Shown here piece by piece: positions 46,845-57,867 of a stretch of 64,000 bases of DNA. The stretch's first letter is position 1; the number at the start of each line of letters is the position of its first letter. The position numbers were made by a program, and so were the translations under genes. The notes under the pieces are model-generated. The model made no database searches. It had not been told where the DNA came from and worked only from the letters and a program-made list of their open reading frames with translations. Source of the DNA: Methanosaeta sp. PtaU1.Bin060 (GTDB taxonomy: Archaea; Halobacteriota; Methanosarcinia; Methanotrichales; Methanotrichaceae); contig MVRK01000115.1 of the NCBI GenBank assembly GCA_002067365.1, forward strand, positions 1 to 64,000, in the 5' to 3' direction.

Positions 46845-48557
46845 TTATATGGCGGTCTCTGGCTTCAGGTAAGGCACGTCGCATCTGGCCAGAAAAGTGT
46901 CGCAGACCTCGAAAGGATCACCTTCAGCCACAATGGCGCCCTTTTCTATAAGAATTGCCCTGTGGGAGACCTCTTTCACGAAATTCAGGTGGTGGCTCAC
47001 AAGTATCACAGTGGTGCCGAGCCTGGAGTTGATCTTCTTGATGGCATTGGAGACCTCTCGCAATGTGATCGGGTCGATGTCTCCAAAGGGCTCATCCAGG
47101 ATCAGGATCTTGGGCCTGGCTGCCAGAAGAATCGCAAGAGCTGCCCTCACCCGCTCGCCGCCGCTTAGCTGGTCCGGCAGCTTCCACAGGACCTGAGGAT
47201 CAAGGGACAGAAGCTCAAAGATCGGCTCGGCGAAGCTGCGGGCCTCTGTTGCGGGGAAACGGGGGAAGAGCTCCTTGAAGATATCCCTCGTCAATCCAAG
47301 GGATTCAAGGACTGCTTTGGCGTCCTCCTCGGACATGTCCGTCAGGTTGTAGAGCACATCCAGCACCCTGTCGCTGATGCCAAGCTCCTCTGCCATGACA
47401 CGGGCGTGGTCGATCACGTCATGCCCCTTCACGCCCAGCTGGTATGCGATGTGCTCTATGATACTCTCTCCCGGGTAGAGGGCAAACTCCTGGTACATGA
47501 TGCCTAGAGTCCGCCTGACATTCATCCTGTCTGGGGAGTAGACGAGCATATCGACCCATTTGCCCTCATGCCTGAAGAGCACAGCTCCCTCATCCGGCAG
47601 TCTGACACCCTGCATGATCTTGAGGATAGTGGTCTTTCCGCCGCCGCTGTTCCCTATGAGTGAGGTGATCTCGCCCTCGTTCACATCGAAGTTGAGGTTC
47701 TCGATTTTCAGGACCTCCCCCTGCCCGAACAGGTAGTTCCTCTTGAAGACTCCGCGCACCTTTATCAGCGGCTCAGGGTTGACTCTTGATGCCAGAGGCT
47801 CCATGCCCCCGATCCCCGAAAGGAATTCCTTCAGAACCTCATCTGTCCTTCCATCTGCAATTATCTCGCCCTTCTCCAGCCATATCAGCCTATTGGCCAG
47901 ATACCTGTGAACCTCGGGCAGGTGGGAGACCAGCACAGTCGTTAGCTTGAGCTCCTTGTTCACATTTTTTATGGCGTCCAGCACCTCCTGCTTCGTCGCT
48001 GGACAGGCCATGGTAGCAGGCTCATCCAGGAGCAGCAGCTTCGGCTTCTTCGCAAGTTGCCTGGCGATTATCAGCCTCTGTTTCTCGCCACCGCTGAGGA
48101 TGGTAGCGAGATGCCTCGCCTTCTTCTCCAGACCGACGAGCCTGAGGTAGTACATCGCCTCCTCATAGATCTGGTCGTACTCGGGGTTCTCCGGGATGGG
48201 AAGGACCTCGAAGCCGGTGGTGCGGGAATAAATCCTTCGCACGACATTCTTCAGGGCGCTCTCAGTCCAGAGGGCAAAATCCCTCTGAAGGTGGATGGCG
48301 GTGAGGGCATTCTGCTTCCTGATAGTCTCATCATCAGCATCAGGAGCTATTATGAGATCGTCCATGGCGATCCTGCCTGAATCGAATCTCTCCATGCCTC
48401 GCAGTACCTTCAGAAGAGTGCTCTTGCCACCACCGCTCCTGCCCACTATCCCGAGTACCTCGCCAGGCCGGACAGTGAAGCTCACGTCCTTCAGGGCGGG
48501 CACATCTCTGTCATCCACCCTGTAGGCCTTGGACAGATTATCGATCTGGAGCAACAT
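46845..48557 (-). CDS. atwA: Methyl-coenzyme M reductase system component A2
   Basis: 570 aa, tandem soluble ABC ATPase. First Walker A GRSGGGKST with LSGGEKQR and LLLDEPATMACPATK; second GNSGGGKTT with LSGGERVR and LILDEPFGDIDP. The DEPATMACPATK stretch and arrangement fit AtwA, which uses ATP to help reduce and activate MCR, the last enzyme of methanogenesis. No membrane segments. It is followed on the same strand by rpa. Confidence 0.95.
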   Translation of the reverse strand: MLLQIDNLSKAYRVDDRDVPALKDVSFTVRPGEVLGIVGRSGGGKSTLLKVLRGMERFDSGRIAMDDLIIAPDADDETIRKQNALTAIHLQRDFALWTESALKNVVRRIYSRTTGFEVLPIPENPEYDQIYEEAMYYLRLVGLEKKARHLATILSGGEKQRLIIARQLAKKPKLLLLDEPATMACPATKQEVLDAIKNVNKELKLTTVLVSHLPEVHRYLANRLIWLEKGEIIADGRTDEVLKEFLSGIGGMEPLASRVNPEPLIKVRGVFKRNYLFGQGEVLKIENLNFDVNEGEITSLIGNSGGGKTTILKIMQGVRLPDEGAVLFRHEGKWVDMLVYSPDRMNVRRTLGIMYQEFALYPGESIIEHIAYQLGVKGHDVIDHARVMAEELGISDRVLDVLYNLTDMSEEDAKAVLESLGLTRDIFKELFPRFPATEARSFAEPIFELLSLDPQVLWKLPDQLSGGERVRAALAILLAARPKILILDEPFGDIDPITLREVSNAIKKINSRLGTTVILVSHHLNFVKEVSHRAILIEKGAIVAEGDPFEVCDTFLARCDVPYLKPETAI

Positions 48558-48565
48558 TAAATCAC

Positions 48566-50593
48566 CTATCTCACTCTGGTGCCAGTCTCAACCCTCTCGG
48601 ACGGCCTCAGCAGCACTGCCTTTCCCGCCACATCAGCCGCCAGGAGCATAGCCTGGGACTCTACGCCGAAGAGCTTTGCCGGCTCAAGGTTCGTCAGGAC
48701 CACCACCTGCATCCCCACAAGGTCCTCGCACTCGTAGGCACCGGCGATTCCCGCAACCACCTGCCTCGTCTCGCCCCCGATGTCAACATCGAGCTTCAGA
48801 AGCTTGTCCGAGCCCTTGATCCGCCCCGCCTCCTTTATCTCGCCGACACGAAGGTCGAGAGCTTGAAACTCATCGAAGGATATCATCCCTTTTTTCTCCA
48901 CTGATTTCACCCGCTCCTTGGACTCCGCCTCTCTTATCCTCTCTTTGAATATACTGTCAAGATCCTTGACTGCCGCCTCTTCCATCCTCTGGAAGAGTAT
49001 CTCGGGCTTTCCCAGCGGCTGGCCAGATCGAAGAATCACCAGGGCCTCATCGAAGGCTATATCGTCTGCCCTGCCATCCAGGCCGAGCTGTCTCCAGGCC
49101 TCCTCCATCTTCGATGGCATGAACGGCTGCATGAGGACCACGAGGGCCTTGGCAATCTGCAGACAGTTCTTGAGAACGACGCCTGCCTTCTCTTTATCGA
49201 CCTTGATGAGCTTCCAGGGCTCTCTGCTCTGGAAGTAGATGTTGCCATAGTCCGCCAGGGCCATGATGCTGTCAGCGGCCTTCTTGAACTCGTACTCCTC
49301 GATGGACGATCTCACTTCTTTCAGGGTCTGCTTGATCCTGGCTGCCACCTCGGCGTCCACATCACCATCCGGGACACGCCCATCGAAGTTCTTTGCGGTG
49401 AAGGTCAGGGCCCTATTGAGGAAGTTGCCGAAGGCTCCCACCAGCTCAGTATTCACCTTCTCTGCAAAGATCTTCCAGGAGAAGTTGACCTCCTTGTTGT
49501 GCGAGGTGTAGCTGGCCAGGTAGTACCTCAGAAGATCGGGATGCAGCCCGCGATCCAGGTAATCGTCCTTCACCCAGATCACATTCCCGCGAGACTTGGA
49601 GAACTTCTTGTCGTCGATCTTGAGCATCCCGCTGGCAACGACCGCCGAGGGAAGGGTGTAGCCTGCCCCTTTGAGCATGGCCGGCCAGAAGATGCAATGG
49701 TGGTAGACGATGTCCCCGCCGATGAAGTGGATGATCTTCGCATCATCCTTCCAGTATTTCTGCCAGTCAGCATTCTTCCGGGCGCACCACTCCTCTGTGA
49801 AGGCGATGTAGCCGATGGGCGCATCGACCCAGACATAGACCACCAGGTCGTTGTGGCCCGGAAACTTGACGCCCCAGCTCATATTCCTGGTGATGCACCA
49901 GTCCTTCAGCTCCTGGCGGACCCACTCCAGGGCGTAGTTTCGGGCCGAAGCCGTCCCGCCCAGGGTCTTCAGGTATTCGAGGAGGAATTCCTTGAACTGG
50001 GAGAGCCTGAAGAAGTAGTGGGTCTGAGTCCTGTAGTCCGCCTTTCCGCCACAGATCTTGCAGACGGCGTTCTTGATCTCGCCTGGCTCAAGGTGGCGAC
50101 CGCAGCCCTGATCGCACTCGTCGCCGCGCGCAGGCTTTCCGCAGTAGGGGCATTCGCCCTCCACGTACCTGTCAGGCAGGAAGCGCTCGCACTTCGGGCA
50201 GTAGGCGAGCTCTATCTCCTTCGGGTAGACATAGCCCTTCTCCATGAGGGCCCTGACCATCTCCTGGGTGCGGTTGTGGCAGGCAGGGTCGTCAGTATCC
50301 CCGAAGAAGTCGAAGTTCACGCCCATGCCGCGAAAGACCTCATCGAAGTGGCTGTGGTACTTCGCCACCAGCTCCTTGGGAGTCATCCCTTTGGCCTCTG
50401 CGTTCACCACTATGGGGGTTCCGTGGGCGTCGGAGCCGCAGACGAATAAGACCTCTTTGCCCATCCTTCTCATCCCCCTGACGAAGATGTCGGCAGGCAC
50501 ATAGGTTCTGAGGTGGCCCAGGTGGCACGGCCCGTTGGCGTAGGGCAGGCCGCAGGTTACGAGGATAGGGGAAGACAATGAGAACACCTGCAT
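48566..50593 (-). CDS. metG: Methionyl-tRNA synthetase
   Basis: 675 aa. HIGH-like PCHLGHLR near the N-terminus, two zinc knuckles (CPKC...CPYC and CDQGC...CKIC), KMSKS-like KFSKSRG and a C-terminal EMAP/Trbp tRNA-binding domain (about 575-675, [17 protein letters not shown]). It charges tRNA-Met. Stop lies 8 bp before the atwA start on the same strand. Confidence 0.97.
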   Translation of the reverse strand: MQVFSLSSPILVTCGLPYANGPCHLGHLRTYVPADIFVRGMRRMGKEVLFVCGSDAHGTPIVVNAEAKGMTPKELVAKYHSHFDEVFRGMGVNFDFFGDTDDPACHNRTQEMVRALMEKGYVYPKEIELAYCPKCERFLPDRYVEGECPYCGKPARGDECDQGCGRHLEPGEIKNAVCKICGGKADYRTQTHYFFRLSQFKEFLLEYLKTLGGTASARNYALEWVRQELKDWCITRNMSWGVKFPGHNDLVVYVWVDAPIGYIAFTEEWCARKNADWQKYWKDDAKIIHFIGGDIVYHHCIFWPAMLKGAGYTLPSAVVASGMLKIDDKKFSKSRGNVIWVKDDYLDRGLHPDLLRYYLASYTSHNKEVNFSWKIFAEKVNTELVGAFGNFLNRALTFTAKNFDGRVPDGDVDAEVAARIKQTLKEVRSSIEEYEFKKAADSIMALADYGNIYFQSREPWKLIKVDKEKAGVVLKNCLQIAKALVVLMQPFMPSKMEEAWRQLGLDGRADDIAFDEALVILRSGQPLGKPEILFQRMEEAAVKDLDSIFKERIREAESKERVKSVEKKGMISFDEFQALDLRVGEIKEAGRIKGSDKLLKLDVDIGGETRQVVAGIAGAYECEDLVGMQVVVLTNLEPAKLFGVESQAMLLAADVAGKAVLLRPSERVETGTRVR

Positions 50594-50748
50594 GCGATAT
50601 GATGCAGGGGATGATATAGGTTTCCCAGATAGGAGACAGTCAAATCAGTATTCTTGAAGCCTCACTCTGATTGTCATCAGCAAAAGGGTGACGCATCGGG
50701 CCCATGAGGCCCATGCAGATCTCGCATAGGCTTATGGCGGGGCAGCCT

Positions 50749-51381
50749 TCACGGGCACGGCAGATTCAGCACTGAGCTGTTTCCTGCCTGGATCTCCTCG
50801 ATGATCTTCGCATAGCCTACGTAGGTTCCGCTCATGATGAAGGATGGCACAGTCTTGGAGTTCTTCTGCACCCTGGAGCCTATCCTGGCGGTTCCCTGGA
50901 TCTCCGAGTTGATGTTGTAGATTGAGATGTTATCGTCCTGGTAGATGTGTGTGTCCTTGATGAGATCCTTGCCGATCTCATATGTCTCTGAGAAGACGGA
51001 CCCGACCTCGTAGTTCTTGGCGCAAAGCGCATTGCGAAGGTCGCTCTGGCTGAAGACAGCAGGGGGCGTGTATGGGTGATAATCGTAATTGGAGTCCACT
51101 TTGAGGTACATATCGTCCTCGTTTGAGTCCTTGTAGACGAAGGAATCTATGGTCCTTGTGCCTATCCCGCTGCCTCTGGTGGCCAGGACCATCTTTGAGC
51201 CATGAAAGCCCTCTTGTGTCTGGTAGATCCTGGATTCATCCATGTAGCCATTGATGAAGATCCACGAGTGCTCTGTCATATTCTGGGCAAGCGTATCCAC
51301 TGCGGCTGCATCTGTGGCGACCACGAGAATGCCAGCCGAAAACGCCAGCAATGCCAGCAGAATCGCACTAAGCTGTCCCAT
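50749..51381 (-). CDS. Secreted protein of unknown function
   Basis: 210 aa from ATG 51381 (AGAGGTG 5 bp upstream; the longer frame starts at a GTG at 51396). Signal peptide MGQLSAILLALLAFSAGILVVATDAAA. The mature part is Asp/Tyr/Ser-rich with beta-type sequence; two cysteines. No known domain. Together with the neighbouring secreted genes it looks like part of a lineage-specific surface repertoire. Confidence 0.75.
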   Translation of the reverse strand: MGQLSAILLALLAFSAGILVVATDAAAVDTLAQNMTEHSWIFINGYMDESRIYQTQEGFHGSKMVLATRGSGIGTRTIDSFVYKDSNEDDMYLKVDSNYDYHPYTPPAVFSQSDLRNALCAKNYEVGSVFSETYEIGKDLIKDTHIYQDDNISIYNINSEIQGTARIGSRVQKNSKTVPSFIMSGTYVGYAKIIEEIQAGNSSVLNLPCP

Positions 51382-51566
51382 CAGAGCACCTCTCACCCTC
51401 GCAATCTCATGAAGAGCATCGGATATAAGTCTATCCTCTCGTTGCGGAAAGTTGCTCGCGGCGTGTCTGCATATAAGTGCATCTCCTGATGTTCACTCCA
51501 AAGGCCAGCCGCCCGCTCCCATCAGCATTGCAGTCTCAGATCAACCTGAAGTCGAAGTCTCCTGAA

Positions 51567-51989
51567 TCAGAAGTTATAGATGGCAGGCCCCACGGAGTAA
51601 TAGGTCTCAGCAGGCAATCCGCCTATCATTCCATAGGCATCAGGTTCCGGCATCACACTCTTCGTCTGGTTCCAGCTTGCGTCAATCGCATGAACAGGTC
51701 CGACGGTCTTGCTGGCGGTATAGGGCTGACTCTGCGATGCGGTTTTTATGACTTCGAGGGCGGGCATCACAGACGAGTTCTGGCCAAAGATGCTCGCGAC
51801 CCATTCATTGTATTTTGGTACAGCTTGGTTGTAGGATGTCGGGTCTCCCGTCTGGGCCTGATCGTACCTTTGTGCCAAAGTCCAGCCTCGGGTGAACCCC
51901 TCCAGGATCCCCTTCTGATAATCTGTCAGCGCCAAGCATGGTGCCGCGAGCATCATCAGCAGCATCAGGACGATTAATACTCTTCTCAT
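51567..51989 (-). CDS. Small secreted protein, unknown
   Basis: 140 aa from ATG 51989, with GAGGATG 5 bp upstream and TATA-like ACTTATATCT further upstream. Signal peptide MRRVLIVLMLLMMLAAPCLA; the mature region (LTDYQKGILEGFTRGWTLAQRYDQA...) is helical then Ser/Pro-rich. No known domain. Confidence 0.75.
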   Translation of the reverse strand: MRRVLIVLMLLMMLAAPCLALTDYQKGILEGFTRGWTLAQRYDQAQTGDPTSYNQAVPKYNEWVASIFGQNSSVMPALEVIKTASQSQPYTASKTVGPVHAIDASWNQTKSVMPEPDAYGMIGGLPAETYYSVGPAIYNF

Positions 51990-52066
51990 CTTCGCATCCT
52001 CTTTTCGTATAGATATAAGTGCATCGAACAAAAAGGATTTGGTGAATCCGGCAAAAAAAGCTTCTT

Positions 52067-53815
52067 CTACCTCTCTTTAATCTTCCTCAGCTCCGCAGCC
52101 ACGCCCCTGCTCGACCCGACCATCTCCCATCCTGACATCCTGGCGCGACCAACGCCAAAGGCCCTATCGCCCCGGATCAGGACCTCGTCTCCGGGCCTGA
52201 TCTGCTCATCAGCATCCACGACGCCTGGCGCGAGCAGGGAGCCCTTCGGCACGAATTCGCCGATGGTGACGATGTACCTTCCGAGCGGCTCCAGCCTTCT
52301 TGCGCCCGCGATTGAGAGCGCCAGGGAGCCGTTGGGGGTGCTAGCAGCAAGCGGCCTCTTCTTATCGTCCTGAAGCTCCCTGCCCCTTACAGTGACCTCT
52401 CCTTCGAGGAGGGCATCGCCCGCTCCCTCGCCAAAATAGTAATCAGCCACAGCACGATAGCGCTGCAGCCGCCAGTCCTGCAGGCGCTTCGCGTCGCAGC
52501 AGGCGTCCTTGACTGCGGCCGCCAGCCTCTCCAGGGCAGGGCCGCTAGTGCCCCCGCCCGTATAGATCGCATCGATGCCGTGCTCCTTCAAAGCCTCCTC
52601 CAGCTCACCCTCCAGGTGGGCGACCACCGCCCTGTAACTGTTCTTCTGCAGGTAGGCGTCAAGGCAGCCGAGCAGCCAGGCGCGCTCTTCCAGGTCCCAG
52701 CGGCCAGTCACTGGGACATCGTAGGATGCCGCAGGATAGACCTCCTCCAGTTCCCGCGGCACGAGAGCGAGAGGCGATGTGAGGATAAGCTCATGCAGGC
52801 GGCGATGCCAGGGTCTGATCGCCTCGGCGAAGAGGCGGTGAGAGCGCGAGGTGGAGTAGGGCTTCCTGGCGGAGCAGGGCAGCAGAAGAAGGACGTCGCT
52901 TGGAGGAGCCCTGTACCTCTGCAGCACCCTCTCTGCATAGCGCGTGACCTCCACTCGCCTCAAGGATTCTGCTGTATTGGCATAAAGGATGCTGTGCCTT
53001 GACTGTGGAGTCCTAGCCTCAAGGTATCTGTGCTCCTGATCGAGGAGGCGCAGGGCAGCTGTCAGGTCGGGGGTCACGCGCACCTGCCGCTCGACGTACT
53101 CCCTGATCGACTCGTGCCTGATGGCCTCCCGCACCGCCAGCAGCTCCTCCTCAAGCTTCAGGAGGTTGTGGCCCGCGAGAAGCCCCTGGATCGGGCCGTC
53201 TCGATCATCGGCAAGCCTTCGGCAGCTCTCGCACCTGCAGGGAAGCTCAGTCAGCTCATCGAGGGCATAGACTCCGTCATGCGTGTGGTATCTTCCAAAA
53301 TATGCATCAGCTACTGTTTTAGTCGAATCGATCAGATCCACTCCGAGATAGACCAGGAAGGCGAGGTTGGCGGGCGTGGCCAGAGCAGGGGCATAGATTG
53401 CCGTGTCCGGAGAGGTCCTCTCTCTCACCCCGACCACTGCGGCCACAAGATCCCTCGGGTTCCTCAGGCAGCCCGCAGATGCAAGGACATAAACATCTGC
53501 CTCCTCCGGCTTCTCAGAAGAGAAGGCGTGGATCACCACACCCTTGGGGCCCTCGATCTCAGTCGGTGGCAGCCTCAGGGCTGGCTCCGAGTGAAGCCCT
53601 GCGGGAACGAAGGGCGCTATCGCCAGCTTCTTGTGGCCCTTCAGGGCAGACGCACAGCTTGTGGCTTCATCCTGAGAGGCATATCGGAAGAGACTTCCGC
53701 AGGACGCGTAGTCGTTCCCGGTGATCAGGGCGGGCGTGCCGATGGCTCTCTCAAGAAGCAGCTTTCCGATGCGTGCAGGCCCGTCGCGCTTAAGGACCTC
53801 GAAGTACCTTGTCAT
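52067..53815 (-). CDS. arcS: Archaeosine synthase
   Basis: 582 aa. The conserved LLLLPCSARKPYSTSRSH motif is the active-site signature of ArcS, and the C-terminal 75 residues form a PUA domain (DEQIRPGDEVLIRGDRAFGVGRARMSG). It converts the preQ0 base at G15 of tRNA into archaeosine. The N-terminal part resembles TGT but lacks its catalytic Asp pattern. The gene follows tgtA by 7 bp, so the two steps of the pathway are adjacent. Confidence 0.93.
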   Translation of the reverse strand: MTRYFEVLKRDGPARIGKLLLERAIGTPALITGNDYASCGSLFRYASQDEATSCASALKGHKKLAIAPFVPAGLHSEPALRLPPTEIEGPKGVVIHAFSSEKPEEADVYVLASAGCLRNPRDLVAAVVGVRERTSPDTAIYAPALATPANLAFLVYLGVDLIDSTKTVADAYFGRYHTHDGVYALDELTELPCRCESCRRLADDRDGPIQGLLAGHNLLKLEEELLAVREAIRHESIREYVERQVRVTPDLTAALRLLDQEHRYLEARTPQSRHSILYANTAESLRRVEVTRYAERVLQRYRAPPSDVLLLLPCSARKPYSTSRSHRLFAEAIRPWHRRLHELILTSPLALVPRELEEVYPAASYDVPVTGRWDLEERAWLLGCLDAYLQKNSYRAVVAHLEGELEEALKEHGIDAIYTGGGTSGPALERLAAAVKDACCDAKRLQDWRLQRYRAVADYYFGEGAGDALLEGEVTVRGRELQDDKKRPLAASTPNGSLALSIAGARRLEPLGRYIVTIGEFVPKGSLLAPGVVDADEQIRPGDEVLIRGDRAFGVGRARMSGWEMVGSSRGVAAELRKIKER

Positions 53816-53822
53816 CCTCTCT

Positions 53823-55244
53823 TCACGCCCCCATGTCCATATCTTCAGGCATATGCCTCAGCCTGAAGCTGAATGTGGCTGATGGATTGGCCGCCACTAG
53901 GCGTCTCGTGTTCTCCAAAGCCTGCTCCATTGAGGCCGCATCCGCCATCTCCGGAGTCTCCGCATTGAATGGCTTGGTCTCAGAGAGCTCCTGCGGATAG
54001 GGGCCGAAGGGCGGCTTGAAATAGAGAACATGCTCGAAGCCCGATGCATCTGCTTTCGGATCGTCTGTGACGAGGACACGCCCCTGCAGCGAGATGCGCT
54101 CGACCCTCCTGCCAGCGCGGATCACCTCAGGCCTGCTGGCCGACTCGGGGCCGAGGTAGAAGAATGTGGACTTCGAGGAGCCGTCCAGGCTCTCCAGCCA
54201 ATCGCCTTCTCTGGCGAGCCTCATCAGGCCGTCGAGCATCCGCGGATGAGATCTGCACCTTGATTCCAGGAGATCCCAGAGGGATCCTTCACGGATGCAC
54301 TGCTTCACCAGCCTCATCTCCTGGAGGGAGACGTAGAGGTTGTGCGCTGCCAGCAGCTTGGCCTTCTCAGGGCTCTCTATCAGCTCCTTGGCCGAGTGTC
54401 CCTGGCAGACTGGACAGGAGCACGGGAGCCAGCTCATCTCATCGAGCCTCCAGGTCCCCCGCGCTGAGAGGTATCGGCCCTGACGGGCATAGAGGGCGTA
54501 GGCTGCAGAGTCGAAGAGATCGCAGCCCATCGCTGCCGCGAGGGCGAAGATCATGGGGTGGCCTGCCCCGAAGAGGTGAACAGGCTTGCCTGAGCCTAGG
54601 CCCTTCTTGGCGGCGACCACCACATCCACCAGATCCCTGAACCTGTAGGCCTCCATGAGGGGCACGACGCCGCCCACGGGATATAGATCGAAGTCCAGGC
54701 CCCTCAAAAACGCTGCCGCCCTCTTCCTCAGATCGGGATAGGTCGAGCCCTGAATGGGCCCTGCTAAGAGAGAACCTCTCGGCCTGACGGCCGCCTCTTC
54801 AAGCCTCGCCTCTGTCAAACGCAGCTCAGCCTCGGCCCTCTCCCTCTCAACGTCAGGCGGCGTAGGTATGTCCAGAGGAACGCAGATGTCCGATTGAATC
54901 GCATTCTGAAAATCCAGGATCTCCAGCGGCTTGACGTCGATATCCCCGTAGACCGATAGCTGGAAGGCCCCCGAGTCGGTCATGATGGGGCCATGAAATC
55001 CCAGGAGATCGTGCAGCCCCAGCTCCAATGCTCTCTCCCTGAGGCCCTCATCCTGATGGATTATGTAGCTGTTGGTGATGATCATCTCGGAGCCCATTTC
55101 GGCAAGCTTCGGGGCCGGGATGATCTGGATGTGCGGATTGACGACCGGCATGAGCAGGGGGGTCTCGATGGTGCCATGTGGTGTGGAGAGCCGCCCGATC
55201 CTTCCAGAGAGGTCTTTGTGCAGAATCTCGAAGCGGTCCGGCAT
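53823..55244 (-). CDS. tgtA: Archaeosine tRNA-guanine transglycosylase
   Basis: 473 aa. GPIMTDSGAFQLSVYG holds the active-site Asp (about 90), and the zinc cluster CSCPVC is present. It exchanges guanine 15 of tRNA for preQ0. Length suggests no terminal PUA (the PUA is on ArcS), as in the split archaeal arrangement. First gene of the tgtA-arcS unit. Confidence 0.95.
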   Translation of the reverse strand: MPDRFEILHKDLSGRIGRLSTPHGTIETPLLMPVVNPHIQIIPAPKLAEMGSEMIITNSYIIHQDEGLRERALELGLHDLLGFHGPIMTDSGAFQLSVYGDIDVKPLEILDFQNAIQSDICVPLDIPTPPDVERERAEAELRLTEARLEEAAVRPRGSLLAGPIQGSTYPDLRKRAAAFLRGLDFDLYPVGGVVPLMEAYRFRDLVDVVVAAKKGLGSGKPVHLFGAGHPMIFALAAAMGCDLFDSAAYALYARQGRYLSARGTWRLDEMSWLPCSCPVCQGHSAKELIESPEKAKLLAAHNLYVSLQEMRLVKQCIREGSLWDLLESRCRSHPRMLDGLMRLAREGDWLESLDGSSKSTFFYLGPESASRPEVIRAGRRVERISLQGRVLVTDDPKADASGFEHVLYFKPPFGPYPQELSETKPFNAETPEMADAASMEQALENTRRLVAANPSATFSFRLRHMPEDMDMGA

Positions 55245-55330
55245 ATGTTTCCCTGCACTGATAAGGAATAAATAGGTTGGGACCGATCTGCAGAATCTGG
55301 ATAATCTGATGAATATAAAGGTGATTTAAA

Positions 55331-55828
55331 ATGAAGACGCTACTAGCGTTGGTAACCTTAACCTGTCTCCTGGGCCCATCGGCTGCCCAGATGATGTTCA
55401 CCGGTGAAGGGTATAGCACGAGCCAGTTGGCCTTTTTCAACTCTCCACTGGCCTCGACCTTCGAGCCAAATGTTGAGAAGTATTGGGGAACCTACATCGC
55501 AGGCGGCCAGAATGCAACTGCATTAAAGGGTCCCGAGGCCAACATGGCCATCTGGATGAACACATTCCCCTTGAACTTCAATGCACCTCTGATTATCAAG
55601 AGCACGAGCTTCATGGCCAATTCGTCCGACCTATCCAGCATGAGCGAAATAGACAGGAACAGCATGGTCCTGAAGAGGGATATCAGCAACGGATTTAATT
55701 ACGCCCAGTACTGGGCGAATCAGGCGACAGAAGGCAGCGTATCCGCCGGCAAGAGCACTGAAGCCCCCGATAAGGATTCCGGCGGCCAGATATTATCTCA
55801 GGGCATCTCAACCCTCTTCAGCACCTGA
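55331..55828 (+). CDS. Small secreted protein, unknown
   Basis: 165 aa. Signal peptide MKTLLALVTLTCLLGPSAA; AAGGTGAT 5 bp before the start. The mature chain has NxS/T sites (NATAL, NSSDL) and an acidic Ser/Gly tail. Divergent from tgtA. No known family. Confidence 0.75.
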   Translation: MKTLLALVTLTCLLGPSAAQMMFTGEGYSTSQLAFFNSPLASTFEPNVEKYWGTYIAGGQNATALKGPEANMAIWMNTFPLNFNAPLIIKSTSFMANSSDLSSMSEIDRNSMVLKRDISNGFNYAQYWANQATEGSVSAGKSTEAPDKDSGGQILSQGISTLFST

Positions 55829-55926
55829 AGATTGGGAATCTGTGGAACTGAAAAGGCTGAACAGGGACCGATTCTGAGATGGAATATCATAGGGAGAGTC
55901 TGGCCCCCCTATAGGGCAGACTCGAT

Positions 55927-57867
55927 CTATTTCTTGCCCTGAACAGTGAAGGGCAGCAGCCCTCCGGCCAGGAGGATGTCCCGCTGGCGTCGGCTCAGGT
56001 TCATCCTCAGCCTGATCTCTTTCTCTCCTGAGAGTGCCAGCGCCGCATCATTTTCATTCTCCAGCAGTCTCCGCAGCCCAGGTATCCTGATCTCCTCGCC
56101 TGTCTTCAGGTGGTCGTAATCCTCCTCCCGAACGAAGCTGAAGGGGACGATGCCGAAGTTGACAAGGTTGGCAGCATGAATCCTCTCGATTGATTTTGCG
56201 ATCACAGCCTTCACGCCGAGGTACATCGGGCAGAGGGCAGCGTGCTCCCGCGAGGAGCCTTGGCCGTAGCTTTGGCCCGCAACTATCACATTGTGCTGGC
56301 CCTTGTCCCTCAGGGCGCTCGCTCTCGCGCTGAACTCCTTGTCCAGCGGCTCGAAGACGAATTCGGAGTACTTCGGAACATTCGACCTGTACTTCAGGCG
56401 CGCTCCCGCTGGCATGATGTGGTCTGTCGTGACGAGATCGCCTACCTTGATGGCGACGACGCCCCTGATCCCCTCGGGCATGGGGCCGTTGAGTGGCGGC
56501 TCGCCGATGTTGGGCCCCCTCTGAATCTCGACATCTGCCCTCGACTCCAGAGGCATGGGGGGAATTATCATGCTGTCATCGATCTCGAAGTGCTCAGGCA
56601 TCTCGACCCTTGGGATGGCGATCTTCAGGTCCCGCGGGTCTGTCAGCCTGCCCGTGAGTGCCGAGGCAACAGCGACGACGGGGCTTGTCAGGTATACATT
56701 GGCGCTGGGTGTTCCTGACCTGCCCTTGAAGTTGCGGTTGCTGGTGCGCACTGAGACAGAATCCGTCCTCGGGGAGAGGCTGTTGCCGATGCAAAAGCCG
56801 CAGGCGGACTCAAGAATCCTCGCCCCGAAGGAGATGAGGTCTGAGAGCGCCCCGTTCCTGGCGATGGTGTTCAGCACCTGCCTTGAGCCCGGCGCGATGC
56901 CGAGGCTGACGCCGCTTGGCAGATGCCGTCCCCGTGCCATCGCGGCCACCGTCATGAGGTCTACGAAGCTGGAGTTGGTGCAGGAGCCGATCATCACCTG
57001 GTCCACAGCGAGGTCCAGGTCCCTGATCTTCACGACATTTCCAGGGCTGTGGGGCGCTGCAGCCAGCGGCTCCATCTCCGAGAGGTCTATCTCAATTGTC
57101 CTCTCGTATTCGGCGTCCCTGTCAGGTCCCAGGGGGACCCACTGATCGCCCCTGCCCTGAGCCTCCAGGAACCTCCTGGTCTGTAGGTCGCTTGGGAAGA
57201 GCGAGGTGGTCACGCCGGTCTCTGCGCCCATATTGGTGATGGTCGCCCTCTCGGGAACAGTGAGCTTCTCGATGCCCTCGCCGGTGTACTCGCAGACGGA
57301 GGCTACGTTTCCCTTGGTGGTGAGGATCTGAAGAACCCTGAGAACGACGTCCTTGGCCGTCGCCCAGGGCTGAAGCTCGCCTGTGAGGCGGACGTTGATC
57401 ACCTTCGGGGCTGTGAGGTAGTAAGCGCCGCCGCCCATGGCCACAGCCACGTCCAGCCCGCCCGCGCCGATGGCCAGAGACCCGACGCCCCCAGCTGTCG
57501 GCGTGTGGCTGTCAGACCCAAGGAGCGTCTTTCCGGGTCGGGCGAACCTCTCCAGGTGGACCTGGTGGCAGATGCCATTGCCGGGCCTGGAGAAGTAGAT
57601 GCCGTACTTCTCGGCGATGGACTCCAGATAGGCATGGTCATCGGCGTTCTCGAAGCCCACCTGGATGGTGTTGTGGTCCACGTAGCTGACAGACAGCTCA
57701 GTGGCTATCTCTTTCAAGCCCATGGACTCGAACTGAAGGTAGGCCATGGTGCCCGTCGCATCCTGGGTCAGTGTCTGATCTATCTTTATGCCGATCTCAT
57801 TGCCGGGCTCATAGGAACCGTCTAAGAGGTGCTCTCTTAGGATCTTCTCAGTCAGGGTGTAGCCCAT
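55927..57867 (-). CDS. Aconitase-family hydratase
   Basis: 646 aa. Active-site Fe-S ligands in IGSCTNSS and CGFCIGN, plus LLGSDSHTPTAGGVGSLAIGAGG and YGQGSSREHAALCPMYLGVKAV (swivel domain, fused). Catalyses a citrate/isocitrate-type dehydration-rehydration. Full-length fusion favours aconitate hydratase over split isopropylmalate or homoaconitate isomerase; the exact substrate is not certain. Confidence 0.85.
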   Translation of the reverse strand: MGYTLTEKILREHLLDGSYEPGNEIGIKIDQTLTQDATGTMAYLQFESMGLKEIATELSVSYVDHNTIQVGFENADDHAYLESIAEKYGIYFSRPGNGICHQVHLERFARPGKTLLGSDSHTPTAGGVGSLAIGAGGLDVAVAMGGGAYYLTAPKVINVRLTGELQPWATAKDVVLRVLQILTTKGNVASVCEYTGEGIEKLTVPERATITNMGAETGVTTSLFPSDLQTRRFLEAQGRGDQWVPLGPDRDAEYERTIEIDLSEMEPLAAAPHSPGNVVKIRDLDLAVDQVMIGSCTNSSFVDLMTVAAMARGRHLPSGVSLGIAPGSRQVLNTIARNGALSDLISFGARILESACGFCIGNSLSPRTDSVSVRTSNRNFKGRSGTPSANVYLTSPVVAVASALTGRLTDPRDLKIAIPRVEMPEHFEIDDSMIIPPMPLESRADVEIQRGPNIGEPPLNGPMPEGIRGVVAIKVGDLVTTDHIMPAGARLKYRSNVPKYSEFVFEPLDKEFSARASALRDKGQHNVIVAGQSYGQGSSREHAALCPMYLGVKAVIAKSIERIHAANLVNFGIVPFSFVREEDYDHLKTGEEIRIPGLRRLLENENDAALALSGEKEIRLRMNLSRRQRDILLAGGLLPFTVQGKK